DNA from: Paenibacillus borealis
GTDB lineage: Bacteria > Bacillota > Bacilli > Paenibacillales > Paenibacillaceae
NCBI RefSeq assembly: GCF_000758665.1
Contig: NZ_CP009285.1
Coordinates: 4,774,001-4,838,000, forward strand
Reading direction: 5' to 3'
DNA: 64,000 nt
The notes under the pieces: model-generated
Database searches by the model: none
Seen by the model: the letters and a program-made list of their open reading frames with translations, nothing else
Told to the model about the DNA's origin: nothing
Translations under genes and position numbers: made by a program
Part shown: one piece after another, positions 44,128-51,847 of the stretch
Position numbering within the stretch: position 1 is the stretch's first letter
Layout: each line of letters opens with the position of its first letter

Positions 44128-44658
44128 TCAAACCGGCCCGTCCTTGAACACGATGAACTCCTCAGGATGTGCCCGGATGTAACCGGCGATGATCTGCAGG
44201 CTGTGTGCTGTAAGCTCCTGGTATTGTGTATACAGGGTGATTACTGCTTCGTGCAGCTCCGGGTCCGCTTCCAAATCTGTAATCGCCGCGTCGCTCCAGT
44301 CCGTCCCAACGCGCAGGTTCCTCGCCTCGAACAGCTCCTTCGACTCCTCAAGCAGGCGAATCAGCGGAGTATCTCCAAAAAACTGCAGTCCCTCCAGCAC
44401 GCTGTTCCAGTACCCCGGCTGATCCAGCAGATAACAAATCCAGCCGTAGTATTCTTCTGCCGACCTAGAACTATGGTCATACAGAATCCGGAACATACAT
44501 AGAGCCCTCTGTCCCCTGCCCAGCTGTGAGATGGCCTCATTCTTCACTGCCGTAGATTTCGCTCGGATCTTCACGAACGTTGGCTCCATACAGGCATAGC
44601 CGAGCCGTTCGTCACTTAGCATATTAAAAATCTCACGTTCCATCGTTACCGGTACCAT
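44128..44658 (-). CDS. Hypothetical protein, possibly DUF4375/DMP19-like
   Basis: 176-aa soluble protein, mostly helical, beginning MVPVTMEREIFNMLSDERLGYACMEP. The stretch RALCMFRILYDHSSRSAEEYYGWICYLLDQPGYWNSVLEGLQFFGDTPLIRLLEESKELF vaguely recalls DUF4375 proteins (landmarks EEYYGWICYLL and LEGLQFFGDTPLI), where a DMP19-type fold is found; this is a weak impression. The ATG at 44658 follows GAGGAG. No operon partner. Confidence 0.6.
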   Translation of the reverse strand: MVPVTMEREIFNMLSDERLGYACMEPTFVKIRAKSTAVKNEAISQLGRGQRALCMFRILYDHSSRSAEEYYGWICYLLDQPGYWNSVLEGLQFFGDTPLIRLLEESKELFEARNLRVGTDWSDAAITDLEADPELHEAVITLYTQYQELTAHSLQIIAGYIRAHPEEFIVFKDGPV

Positions 44659-44858
44659 TATTTCGGCTCCTCTGCTATTAAGAAATGGAGAGTATCTGTA
44701 CAATAGCTAAATAAACGAATGCAGTTACATTCCCTCTACGCCAACTCCACTGGATATTTCTGTATTTCTGTTTCTATGGTAAGCTGTAAAAAATATAATC
44801 GTCAAGACCCGCTGCATTATGCATCCTGCTCTGGCGCAATTGATGAAGGAGCTTCTGT

Positions 44859-45482
44859 ATGAGCGAAGAAATACTAACTACTTTTGATGAGCAAGGCAAT
44901 ATAACCGGAACCGCTCCCCGCGATGAGGTTCACCGCCTGGGCCTCTGGCACGAAACCTTCCACTGCTGGTTTGTCCGGAAGGATGACAGCGGGCTGATGA
45001 TCTACCTCCAGCTGCGCAGCCGGCACAAGAGAGATTATGCCGGTCTGCTTGACATTACTGCCGCCGGCCATCTGCTGGCAGACGAGACTGTGGAAGATGG
45101 TGTCCGTGAGGTACAGGAGGAGCTGGGCCTTAAGCTTGCTTTTGCGGAGTTGAAGCCGCTGGGGATCATCCCCTACCAGATGGATACGGCAGGGTTTATG
45201 GACCGGGAGCGGGCGAATGTGTTTGTTTACGAGAACAACTATGCCTTAAGTGACTTCATACTGCAGCAGGAGGAGGTTGCCGGGATCGTCCTGGCCCGCT
45301 TCACTGAGTTCCGCAGCTTCATCGCTGGAGCCGGCAGCACTCTCCATGTGCAAGGCTTCCGGGTAACCGCGGGCGGTGAACGGGCAGAGATTGATGAACA
45401 AGTCGACCACGCACAGCTCGTACCCCATGAGACTGCTTACTATTTGCGGGTGATTGAGGGAATCGAAGCTCTATATAGCTGA
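44859..45482 (+). CDS. Nudix hydrolase
   Basis: 207-aa Nudix-fold protein. The Nudix box GX5EX7REUXEEXGU is seen from AGHLLADETVEDGVREVQEELGL around residue 68 (key residues Gly, Glu, Arg-Glu, Glu-Glu). The N-terminal layout (TAPRDEVHRLGLWHETFHCWFV, LQLRSRHKRDYAGLLDI) resembles the isopentenyl-diphosphate isomerase-like or YfcD-type Nudix subgroup. AAGGAG precedes the ATG. Substrate unknown. Confidence 0.88.
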   Translation: MSEEILTTFDEQGNITGTAPRDEVHRLGLWHETFHCWFVRKDDSGLMIYLQLRSRHKRDYAGLLDITAAGHLLADETVEDGVREVQEELGLKLAFAELKPLGIIPYQMDTAGFMDRERANVFVYENNYALSDFILQQEEVAGIVLARFTEFRSFIAGAGSTLHVQGFRVTAGGERAEIDEQVDHAQLVPHETAYYLRVIEGIEALYS

Positions 45483-45537
45483 ATTCTATCTGCCGCGCAG
45501 GCATAATGAATAATACTTTTAACTAAGTAAGCGGGTA

Positions 45538-45718
45538 ATTGCATTATGTACAACAAAATCTGGTTAAAAGAGCCAGAAATAGCATTCTATTGTATTTGCT
45601 GCAATTGATTTTACTGAATACTCCTCATAGAGGGTGAAATCCAAAAATCTAATGTACGAATTACAATAGAACGCGAAATGCATAGGATTATCCCATATTT
45701 GACTGTACGAAATACAAC
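45538..45718. repeat. Four-site element, diverged TTGTA family
   Basis: Four 17-bp quasi-palindromes of type (G/A)TTGTA-N5-TACAA(C/T): ATTGCATTATGTACAAC at 45538, ATTGTATTTGCTGCAAT at 45589, AATGTACGAATTACAAT at 45651 and ACTGTACGAAATACAAC at 45702. Spacing is 51 bp within each pair and 79 bp across the centre; total 181 bp. Outside the sites little similarity to the three closer copies remains. It lies in the convergent gap between the Nudix and GH42 genes. Confidence 0.7.
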
Positions 45719-45782
45719 AGATTCCTGCGGGGTCACCAGTTCAGCCCCTATGAAACGCAAGTTCATTCTACATATTATCGCC

Positions 45783-45823
45783 AAAAAAGGCAGAACCCGT
45801 TTCAGCGGGTCCTGCCTTTTATT
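45783..45823. terminator. Bidirectional terminator before GH42 stop
   Basis: AAAAGGCAGAACCCG pairs with CGGGTCCTGCCTTTT around a short loop, with A-rich and T-rich flanks on the two sides. It serves the GH42 gene and transcripts from the Nudix side. Confidence 0.85.
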
Positions 45824-45841
45824 AACTTTATTCAGCCTGCT

Positions 45842-47920
45842 TTATGCCTTAGCAGTCGGCCGTTTCAGCATTACCAGTCCGTTGACTGGCAGCTTCAGCT
45901 CAGCAGGTGCAGCTGTACCGGATTCGAGATCCGTATACTCCTGACCATCCAGCGTTACCACTTGCTCGTTGCCGCTGAAATTCTGTACAAACACATAATC
46001 ATGCTCGCCGTCACTACGCAGCTGAGCCGTTACTCCTGTCGGAAGCTCGCTGTTCAGGGTGCGGCTGATCCGCTCCTTGCCGGTAATCGCGGCGTACAGA
46101 TCGACATAGAACTGCGGGTCCTTCACACGCGTGGCCAGATGATAGGCTTTGCCCGCTCCCAGCTTGTTCACGGTCAGCGCCGGACGTCCGGCATAGAAGT
46201 CGCTGCGGTAATGGCCGAGCGCTTCGGCACCTTCCAGATGAATCAGTTCGGCAATTTCATGCGCATCGTAATCTCCGGTCAGCTTCAGGGTGTTGCCAGG
46301 ATCCATCACAAGGCCGTTCAGATCGCGGCTGTGCAGTCCTTCCGTCTCTTCTGCCCAGATACCGAGGGTTCTGCGCAGCGGTCCAGGGAAGCCGCCCAGG
46401 TGGCACAGATCCGTCTCGCCGACTACACCTGACCAATACGTGGCCAGGAATGTGCCGCCCTGCTCCACGTACTTCTCGATCCGCTTGCCGTTCTCTTCGC
46501 TGATCAGATACAGCATTGGAGCAATGACCAGCTTGTAGCCGGACAGATCATCACCTGAGCCGACCACATCTACAGGGATTCCCAGCTCCCACAGTCCACG
46601 GTAATGCTGGAGCACGGTTTCTTCGTATTTCAGGCCGGAATTGCGGATGCCCTGGGCATCCTTGACTGCCCAGCGGTTGTCCCAGTCGAACAGGATCGCT
46701 GTTTCGGCAGGAGTGGTTGTACCCACTACATCCGTTAACCCTGCCAGTGTGCGGCCAACCTCGGCCACATCTCTGAATACACGGGTCTCAGCATGTCCGC
46801 TGTGGTCGATAACTGCCCCGTGGAACTTCTCGCTGGAGCCGCGGCTTTTACGCCACTGGAAGTATTGCACGGAATCCGAACCATGCGCTACTGCCTGCAG
46901 CGAAGAAAGCTTATGCATGCCCGGACGCTTCAGCTTGCTGACCGTCTGCCAGTTGGTGAGCGAAGGTGTGCTTTCCATGAGCAGGAACGGCTTCTTCTTG
47001 AAGCTGCGGTACATATCGTGGTGCATCGCTGTCCAGGCAGCCAGCCGGGCATCATCATCGTCCTCGGTATAACCCCAGTCCGGATAAGCATCCCAGGATA
47101 CCACATCCAGGATTTTGGCCATCTTACGGTAGTCAACACCGTCAATCATATGCATGTTAGTCGTCACCGGCAGCTCAGGATTGAAGCTGCGCACGGAGTC
47201 AATCTCATGCTGGCAGAAATTGATCGTCTGGTCACTTACGAAACGCCGCCAGTCCAGGTTGAGGCCGTGAACCTGAGTCTCACCGTGCGGAGCAGGGGAT
47301 TCGATCTGTTCCCATGAGGTGTACGTATGGCTCCAGAAGGTCGCCCACCAGGCATGGTTCAGCTCGTCCAGATCCCCCTTATATTTAACCTTAAGCCACT
47401 CTCTGAAGGCATTCTGGCAATATTCACAGTGGCACTCGCCGCCGAATTCGTTGGAGATATGCCAGCCGATGACTGCCGGGTGATGAGCATAACGCTCAGC
47501 CAGCTTGGAGTTCATCAGCGCGGTTTTTTCACGGTAGACAGGAGAAGTGAAGCAGTGATTATGGCGGACCCCGTGCAGATTACGCACCCGGTTCCGTTCA
47601 ACCCGCAATACTTCCGGATATTTCTCCGACATCCAGGCAGGACGTGCTCCGCTTGGCGTAGCCAGGAAGGCATAAACTCCATTTTCCTTAAAGGTATCCA
47701 GCAGCTGATCCAGCCACTCGAACGTAAACACGCCTTCTTCACGCTCCAGCGAAACCCAGGAGAAAATTCCGACAGACATGACATTGCAGCCTGCCAGCTT
47801 CATCATCCGGATATCTTCTTTCAGTACCTCAGGGTATTTCAGCCATTGCTCGGGATTATAGTCGGCACCATGCAGCATTACAGGAGCCTTGCTGCTGATT
47901 GCAGGAACTTTGCTGCTCAT
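45842..47920 (-). CDS. Glycoside hydrolase family 42 beta-galactosidase
   Basis: 692-aa cytoplasmic enzyme. The TIM barrel starts LHGADYNPEQW; the acid/base is Glu158 in HISNEFGGEC and the nucleophile Glu316 in PFLLMESTPS. Cys123, Cys163, Cys165 and Cys168 match the zinc site of family members. A trimerisation-type domain and small C-terminal beta domain follow. The chosen ATG (47920) gives MSSKVPAISS; the nearest GAGG is 14 nt upstream, so the start is less sure. It likely acts on galactan- or arabinogalactan-derived oligosaccharides, controlled by a cre site and the divergent AraC gene. Confidence 0.94.
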   Translation of the reverse strand: MSSKVPAISSKAPVMLHGADYNPEQWLKYPEVLKEDIRMMKLAGCNVMSVGIFSWVSLEREEGVFTFEWLDQLLDTFKENGVYAFLATPSGARPAWMSEKYPEVLRVERNRVRNLHGVRHNHCFTSPVYREKTALMNSKLAERYAHHPAVIGWHISNEFGGECHCEYCQNAFREWLKVKYKGDLDELNHAWWATFWSHTYTSWEQIESPAPHGETQVHGLNLDWRRFVSDQTINFCQHEIDSVRSFNPELPVTTNMHMIDGVDYRKMAKILDVVSWDAYPDWGYTEDDDDARLAAWTAMHHDMYRSFKKKPFLLMESTPSLTNWQTVSKLKRPGMHKLSSLQAVAHGSDSVQYFQWRKSRGSSEKFHGAVIDHSGHAETRVFRDVAEVGRTLAGLTDVVGTTTPAETAILFDWDNRWAVKDAQGIRNSGLKYEETVLQHYRGLWELGIPVDVVGSGDDLSGYKLVIAPMLYLISEENGKRIEKYVEQGGTFLATYWSGVVGETDLCHLGGFPGPLRRTLGIWAEETEGLHSRDLNGLVMDPGNTLKLTGDYDAHEIAELIHLEGAEALGHYRSDFYAGRPALTVNKLGAGKAYHLATRVKDPQFYVDLYAAITGKERISRTLNSELPTGVTAQLRSDGEHDYVFVQNFSGNEQVVTLDGQEYTDLESGTAAPAELKLPVNGLVMLKRPTAKA

Positions 47921-48010
47921 ATTATTACATTCATCCTCTCGTATAGGGTTCGATGTTAGAATGGGACTTTTCACTGATATAACTTCATCATCAGCCCTGT
48001 CCCTTTAGCT

Positions 48011-48055
48011 TGTAACCGTTTATACTATTTATAATAAAGGATAATTAGCTGTCAA
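48011..48055 (-). promoter_or_regulatory. GH42 promoter with cre at the transcription start
   Basis: On the minus strand TTGACA (48050-48055) and TATAAA (48028-48033) are 16 nt apart, a strong sigma-A promoter. The cre TGTAACCGTTTATA (48011-48024, plus strand reading) matches the consensus at all but one defined position and covers the start site, so glucose repression by CcpA is predicted. Confidence 0.7.
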
Positions 48056-48066
48056 TGGTAGTATAA

Positions 48067-48080
48067 TAATAGCGTTTCCA
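48067..48080. promoter_or_regulatory. Second cre-like site near the AraC start
   Basis: TGGAAACGCTATTA on the minus strand misses two defined cre positions. It lies 28 bp upstream of the AraC ATG and could repress that gene. Confidence 0.4.
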
Positions 48081-48108
48081 TAGCACAAAATGAATATGAG
48101 GTGTTTAC

Positions 48109-48975
48109 ATGCTCCCCTTCTCCCTGATCGAAATGCCGCGTGACCTGAATGCGTTCCCCTTGTACCCTTATTCGGTCGGCCGCCATATCCAGTATCACCA
48201 CGTGCGTCCGGCCGGATTCCCGGTGCATCAGATTTTCCTGATCCGCAGCGGCAGCGGACGGTTCCGCGACCTTGAGAACGGCACTGAAACGGTGCTGAAG
48301 CCTGGAATGGCCTATGCATTCCCACCCGACCGCGGGCACGAATACTATCCGTTGTCACATGAGCCGTGGCATGTAGGTTTCATCGGCTTCCATGGACGCC
48401 AGTCTGCATCTGTGCTGGAAGGACTCGGCCTGCTGCCGTCTGCGCTGTTCCATCCTGAACGGTTTGAGGAATGCTGGAATATGATCGGCGGAATCTGGCA
48501 TACGGTGAATGGAAGCAGCACTGGCCGCCAGGAGGAACAGTCGATGCAGGATCTGTCCGTGACCCTCTACAGACTGCTGTTAATGCTGCGCAGGAGCGAA
48601 TCTACCGCCGGTGCGGCGACCCGGCTGGAGAGCGAGAATGTACGTAATGAAGCCCTGAATAAAGCCGTCAGCCTCATCAATGAGCATTTCACGGAGCCGC
48701 TGCTGATTACGAACCTGGCCGCTGCTGTCGGTTACTCTGTCCAGCATTTCCAGCGTCTGTTCCTCCAGGAATATGGCGTAACCCCGCATAAATATCTGCA
48801 GAACCTGCGGCTGCAGCGCGCGCTGCAGATGATAACCGAGGACCCTGAGCGTCCTGTGCAGGATATCGCCCTCAACCTTGGGATGGACACCAATTATTTT
48901 ATCCGCGTCTTCCGCAAGGCGCATGGGGTGACTCCAGGGGTGATGAGGAACCGGCTGCACGGGAGTATAGAGTAA
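48109..48975 (+). CDS. AraC-family transcriptional regulator
   Basis: 288-aa protein. The cupin sensor spans about residues 20-90 (HHVRPAGFPVHQIFLIRSGSGRF, PGMAYAFPPDRGHEYYPL); the AraC domain spans 185-285 (EPLLITNLAAAVGYSVQHFQRLFLQEYGVTPHKYL and VQDIALNLGMDTNYFIRVFRKAHGVTPGVMR, given as landmarks). GAGGTGTTTAC precedes the ATG. Divergent from the GH42 gene, which it probably activates in response to a galacto-oligosaccharide. Confidence 0.88.
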   Translation: MLPFSLIEMPRDLNAFPLYPYSVGRHIQYHHVRPAGFPVHQIFLIRSGSGRFRDLENGTETVLKPGMAYAFPPDRGHEYYPLSHEPWHVGFIGFHGRQSASVLEGLGLLPSALFHPERFEECWNMIGGIWHTVNGSSTGRQEEQSMQDLSVTLYRLLLMLRRSESTAGAATRLESENVRNEALNKAVSLINEHFTEPLLITNLAAAVGYSVQHFQRLFLQEYGVTPHKYLQNLRLQRALQMITEDPERPVQDIALNLGMDTNYFIRVFRKAHGVTPGVMRNRLHGSIE

Positions 48976-49120
48976 GCAGCATATACTTGCTCCATCCGTT
49001 ACACCAACTGCATAAGCCGTGCAGCCCCCCAGGTATGAAGAATAACCAGTTCAACTGACTCAAAGGTGTGCTTGGGGGATTGGGGGGTAATTGTCATGGA
49101 CAAGTTCAGCCCGCAAATGT

Positions 49121-49696
49121 TTAAGCCAAATGCTCCACACAGTTGTACAGCAGGCAATTCCATTTATTATTGGTTTTGGTGAGCAGGGTCAGCGAAGTAT
49201 TATCTATGTAAGTAGTGGTGAACACTTGCGGCAGCAGGTGCTGCAGCGTCAAGCCGATTAAGGCACCGTGGCTGACAACGAGTACTTTTTTATCCGGATA
49301 GCGGGTATAGAGCTCCTCCAGAAAAAGAGCGCCTCTGCGTGATACATCCTCTGCCTTCTCCATCCCGAGTTCCAGGCTGCGCCAGTCCGGCGCCCATCTC
49401 CCTAACCATTCTGCCTCATTCAACCCTTCCAGCTGTCCGCAATCCATTTCACATATCCGTTCGTCAATCAGGCGCTCCCCTATCCCTGCAGCAGCAGCAA
49501 TAATCTCTGCGGTCTCCCTGGCCCGGTACAAGTGGCTGGATATCATGATGTCCCACCGCTCCTTACTAAGCCTTCCGGCAAGCCTGCCCGCCTGTTCCCT
49601 GCCCTCCCCGTTAAGCGGGATATCCGCAAGTCCCTGAGCCCTTCCTGCGATATTCCACTCTGTGAGCCCATGCCTGATTAAACCGATTATTGCCAT
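49121..49696 (-). CDS. Histidine phosphatase superfamily protein
   Basis: 191-aa phosphoglycerate-mutase-like phosphatase. The catalytic RHG is at residues 8-10 (IGLIRHGLTEWN), the acid Glu in ICEMDCGQLEG and the second His in VVSHGALIG. The size and motifs fit the broad-specificity PhoE/CobC-type subgroup. The ATG at 49696 follows GGAGG by 8 nt. Substrate unknown. Confidence 0.88.
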   Translation of the reverse strand: MAIIGLIRHGLTEWNIAGRAQGLADIPLNGEGREQAGRLAGRLSKERWDIMISSHLYRARETAEIIAAAAGIGERLIDERICEMDCGQLEGLNEAEWLGRWAPDWRSLELGMEKAEDVSRRGALFLEELYTRYPDKKVLVVSHGALIGLTLQHLLPQVFTTTYIDNTSLTLLTKTNNKWNCLLYNCVEHLA

Positions 49697-49815
49697 TGGA
49701 ATGACCTCCATCATGATCGTCTATTGTTCACTGCAATTTAATTCATCGAAAACCCTCGTTAGCTGTGGCACAGCGAACTGAGCTACTTACTCACTTTTGC
49801 ATGGGCATGGGCACT

Positions 49816-49995
49816 ATTGTTGTACGAATTGCAACTTTAATCCCTTAATATCCGGGTGTTCAAGCGGATTGTTGTACGAAATACAAGAATTATTCCGCTC
49901 AGCCGCTTGGTGGTCGGGAAATCATGCTTTTTATACAATAATTTCCGATTTGGGCCGAACTAATGAGGAGAATGTTGTATTATGTGCTGGATTAT
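49816..49995 (+). repeat. Interspersed element, TTGTA family, copy 2
   Basis: About 180 bp, plus orientation. Sites GTTGTACGAATTGCAAC (49819) and GTTGTACGAAATACAAG (49871) are 52 bp apart; TATACAAT ends at 49939 (69 bp from the start of site 2); GTTGTATTATG starts at 49974, followed by GCTGGATTA. The same offsets (52, 69, 35) recur exactly in the copy at 54788. It lies in a tandem gap upstream of the phosphatase and downstream of the ABC exporter. Confidence 0.88.
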
Positions 49996-50034
49996 CAAAA
50001 AGTCACCGGTTCGCCGGATCTCCACCACTCCGCC

Positions 50035-50093
50035 GAAAAAAGACAGCCGCAAGCAAGCCTTCTCCTAAGAAGTCCTGACCGCAGCTGTCTTTC
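50035..50093 (-). terminator. Terminator of the ABC exporter unit
   Basis: On the minus strand AAAGACAGCTGC pairs with GCGGCTGTCTTT (one mismatch) across a 30-nt loop and is followed by a T6 run. Confidence 0.7.
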
Positions 50094-50107
50094 TGCACTT
50101 CCCCTAT

Positions 50108-51847
50108 CTAAACCGCCGCAAACTGGCTATTATACAATCGGGCGTAATAGCCCCCGCTCCCCAGCAGCTCCTCATGCGTACCGCTCTCCACAATATCTCC
50201 GTCTTTCATGAACAGAATGAGATCTGATTCACGAATGGTAGATAACCGGTGGGCAATGACGAAGCTGGTCCGTCCGGAGATCATCGCCAGAAAAGCCTTC
50301 TGGATCCGCACCTCCGTCAGCGTATCAATGCTGCTCGTGGCCTCATCCAGAATCAGCATCGGCGGATCAACGAGCATGACACGGGCGATAGTAAGCAGCT
50401 GCTTCTGGCCTTGGGAGAGATTATCTCCCGAGCCGCTGATTTTCGTATTATAGCCCTCGGGCAGCCGCTTGATGAAGCTGTGTGCATTCGCGGCTTTGGC
50501 AGCAGCAATAACCTCTGCTTCCGTTGCTTCCGGCTTGCCGTAAGCGATATTATCGCGGATCGAACCTCCGTACAGCCAGGTATCCTGCAGCACCATACCG
50601 AAGTTACGCCGCAGACTATCTCTGGTAATCGAAGTAATGTCGTTACCGTCTATCCGGATGGTGCCGCTGTTGACCTCATAGAAGCGCATCAGCAGGTTGA
50701 CCAGCGTGGTCTTGCCCGCTCCGGTCTGGCCGACAATTGCCACGCGTGTGCCCGGCTTCACTTCCAGACTGAAGTTTCTGATCAGCGGCCGTTCCGGGGT
50801 ATAGGCGAAACTCACCTTGTCGAGGGTAATGGTGCCCTGGCTTCCCTTCATCACAGTAGCACCCGGAGCATCCGGAGTTTCCTGCGGCAGATCCAGAATG
50901 GTGAAAATGCGCTGCGCCGATGCCGTCGCTGACTGCAGCTGGGTAATGACCCCGGTTATCTCATTGAACGGCTTCGCGAACAGATTCGAGTAGATCAGGA
51001 AGCTGGACAGATCCCCGACGGAGAAGTGTCCGCCAATCACAAGCGCACTGCCGATCATCGCGATCACCGAGAAGGTGATGTTGTTCACCAGACGTGTAGT
51101 CGGATTAGACAGAGAGCCGTAGAACTGTGATTTGATCCCTGTCTTGTACAGCTCATTATTCCGCTCCGCGAACGCTGCAAAAGAACGGTCCTCGTAGTGA
51201 TAGGCCTGCACAACCTTTTGTCCGCCGACGATCTCTTCCACATAGCCGTTCAGCCCGCCGAGGATTTTGGCTTGCTCACGGAACATCTGCTGGGAACGCA
51301 TCGTAATGAAACGGGCGACGAAGAAGGTCGCCGGTGCTGACAGCAGCACCACCAGCGTCATCACGGGGCTGATATAGAGCATTAGCCCGATAGCCCCGGC
51401 AATGGTAACAATTCCGGTCAGCAGCGCGGAGAAGCCCTGCAGCAGCCCGTCAGAGACAGCGTCCATATCGTTCACGAACCGGCTGATGCTGTCGCCTTGC
51501 GGATGATTGTCGTGGAATTTCAGCGGCAGCGCATCCAGCTTGTCAAACAGCTCACGGCGGAGATCGTAGACTGTCCGGTATGCCAGCTTGTTCGTATAGT
51601 AAGTGAGCAGCCAGCCGAAGAAGCTGCCAACCAGATATACGGCTCCCAGGATCAGCAGCAGGCGGAAAATAGCCGGGAATTCTACATGATCCGGTCCAAT
51701 CATATGGTCAACTGCGCGGCCGATCAAGAGCGGTCCGATCAGGCTGGCAATCACACTCAGAATGGCGCAGATGACTGCACCAATGGTTATCCTCCGGTAT
51801 TGGCTTGTATATCTAAACAGCCGTTTCCAGGTCGTTGTACTGTTCAT
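50108..51847 (-). CDS. Heterodimeric ABC exporter, catalytic half-transporter
   Basis: 579-aa half-transporter: six-helix exporter domain (residues 15-310) fused to an ATPase domain (340-575). Walker A is GQTGAGKTT, the Q-loop GMVLQDTWLY, signature LSQGQ, Walker B LILDEATSSID with the catalytic Glu, and H-loop AHRLS. The partner gene overlaps by 4 bp (ATGA). It resembles YfiC/YknV-type exporters of Bacillus. Substrates of such pairs are drugs, peptides or lipids; none can be chosen here. Confidence 0.92.
   Translation of the reverse strand: MNSTTTWKRLFRYTSQYRRITIGAVICAILSVIASLIGPLLIGRAVDHMIGPDHVEFPAIFRLLLILGAVYLVGSFFGWLLTYYTNKLAYRTVYDLRRELFDKLDALPLKFHDNHPQGDSISRFVNDMDAVSDGLLQGFSALLTGIVTIAGAIGLMLYISPVMTLVVLLSAPATFFVARFITMRSQQMFREQAKILGGLNGYVEEIVGGQKVVQAYHYEDRSFAAFAERNNELYKTGIKSQFYGSLSNPTTRLVNNITFSVIAMIGSALVIGGHFSVGDLSSFLIYSNLFAKPFNEITGVITQLQSATASAQRIFTILDLPQETPDAPGATVMKGSQGTITLDKVSFAYTPERPLIRNFSLEVKPGTRVAIVGQTGAGKTTLVNLLMRFYEVNSGTIRIDGNDITSITRDSLRRNFGMVLQDTWLYGGSIRDNIAYGKPEATEAEVIAAAKAANAHSFIKRLPEGYNTKISGSGDNLSQGQKQLLTIARVMLVDPPMLILDEATSSIDTLTEVRIQKAFLAMISGRTSFVIAHRLSTIRESDLILFMKDGDIVESGTHEELLGSGGYYARLYNSQFAAV

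Noticed and set aside
45842..47974. Longer GH42 start at 47974
   Set aside because: The extra 18 residues precede the usual family N-terminus and have no ribosome site of their own.
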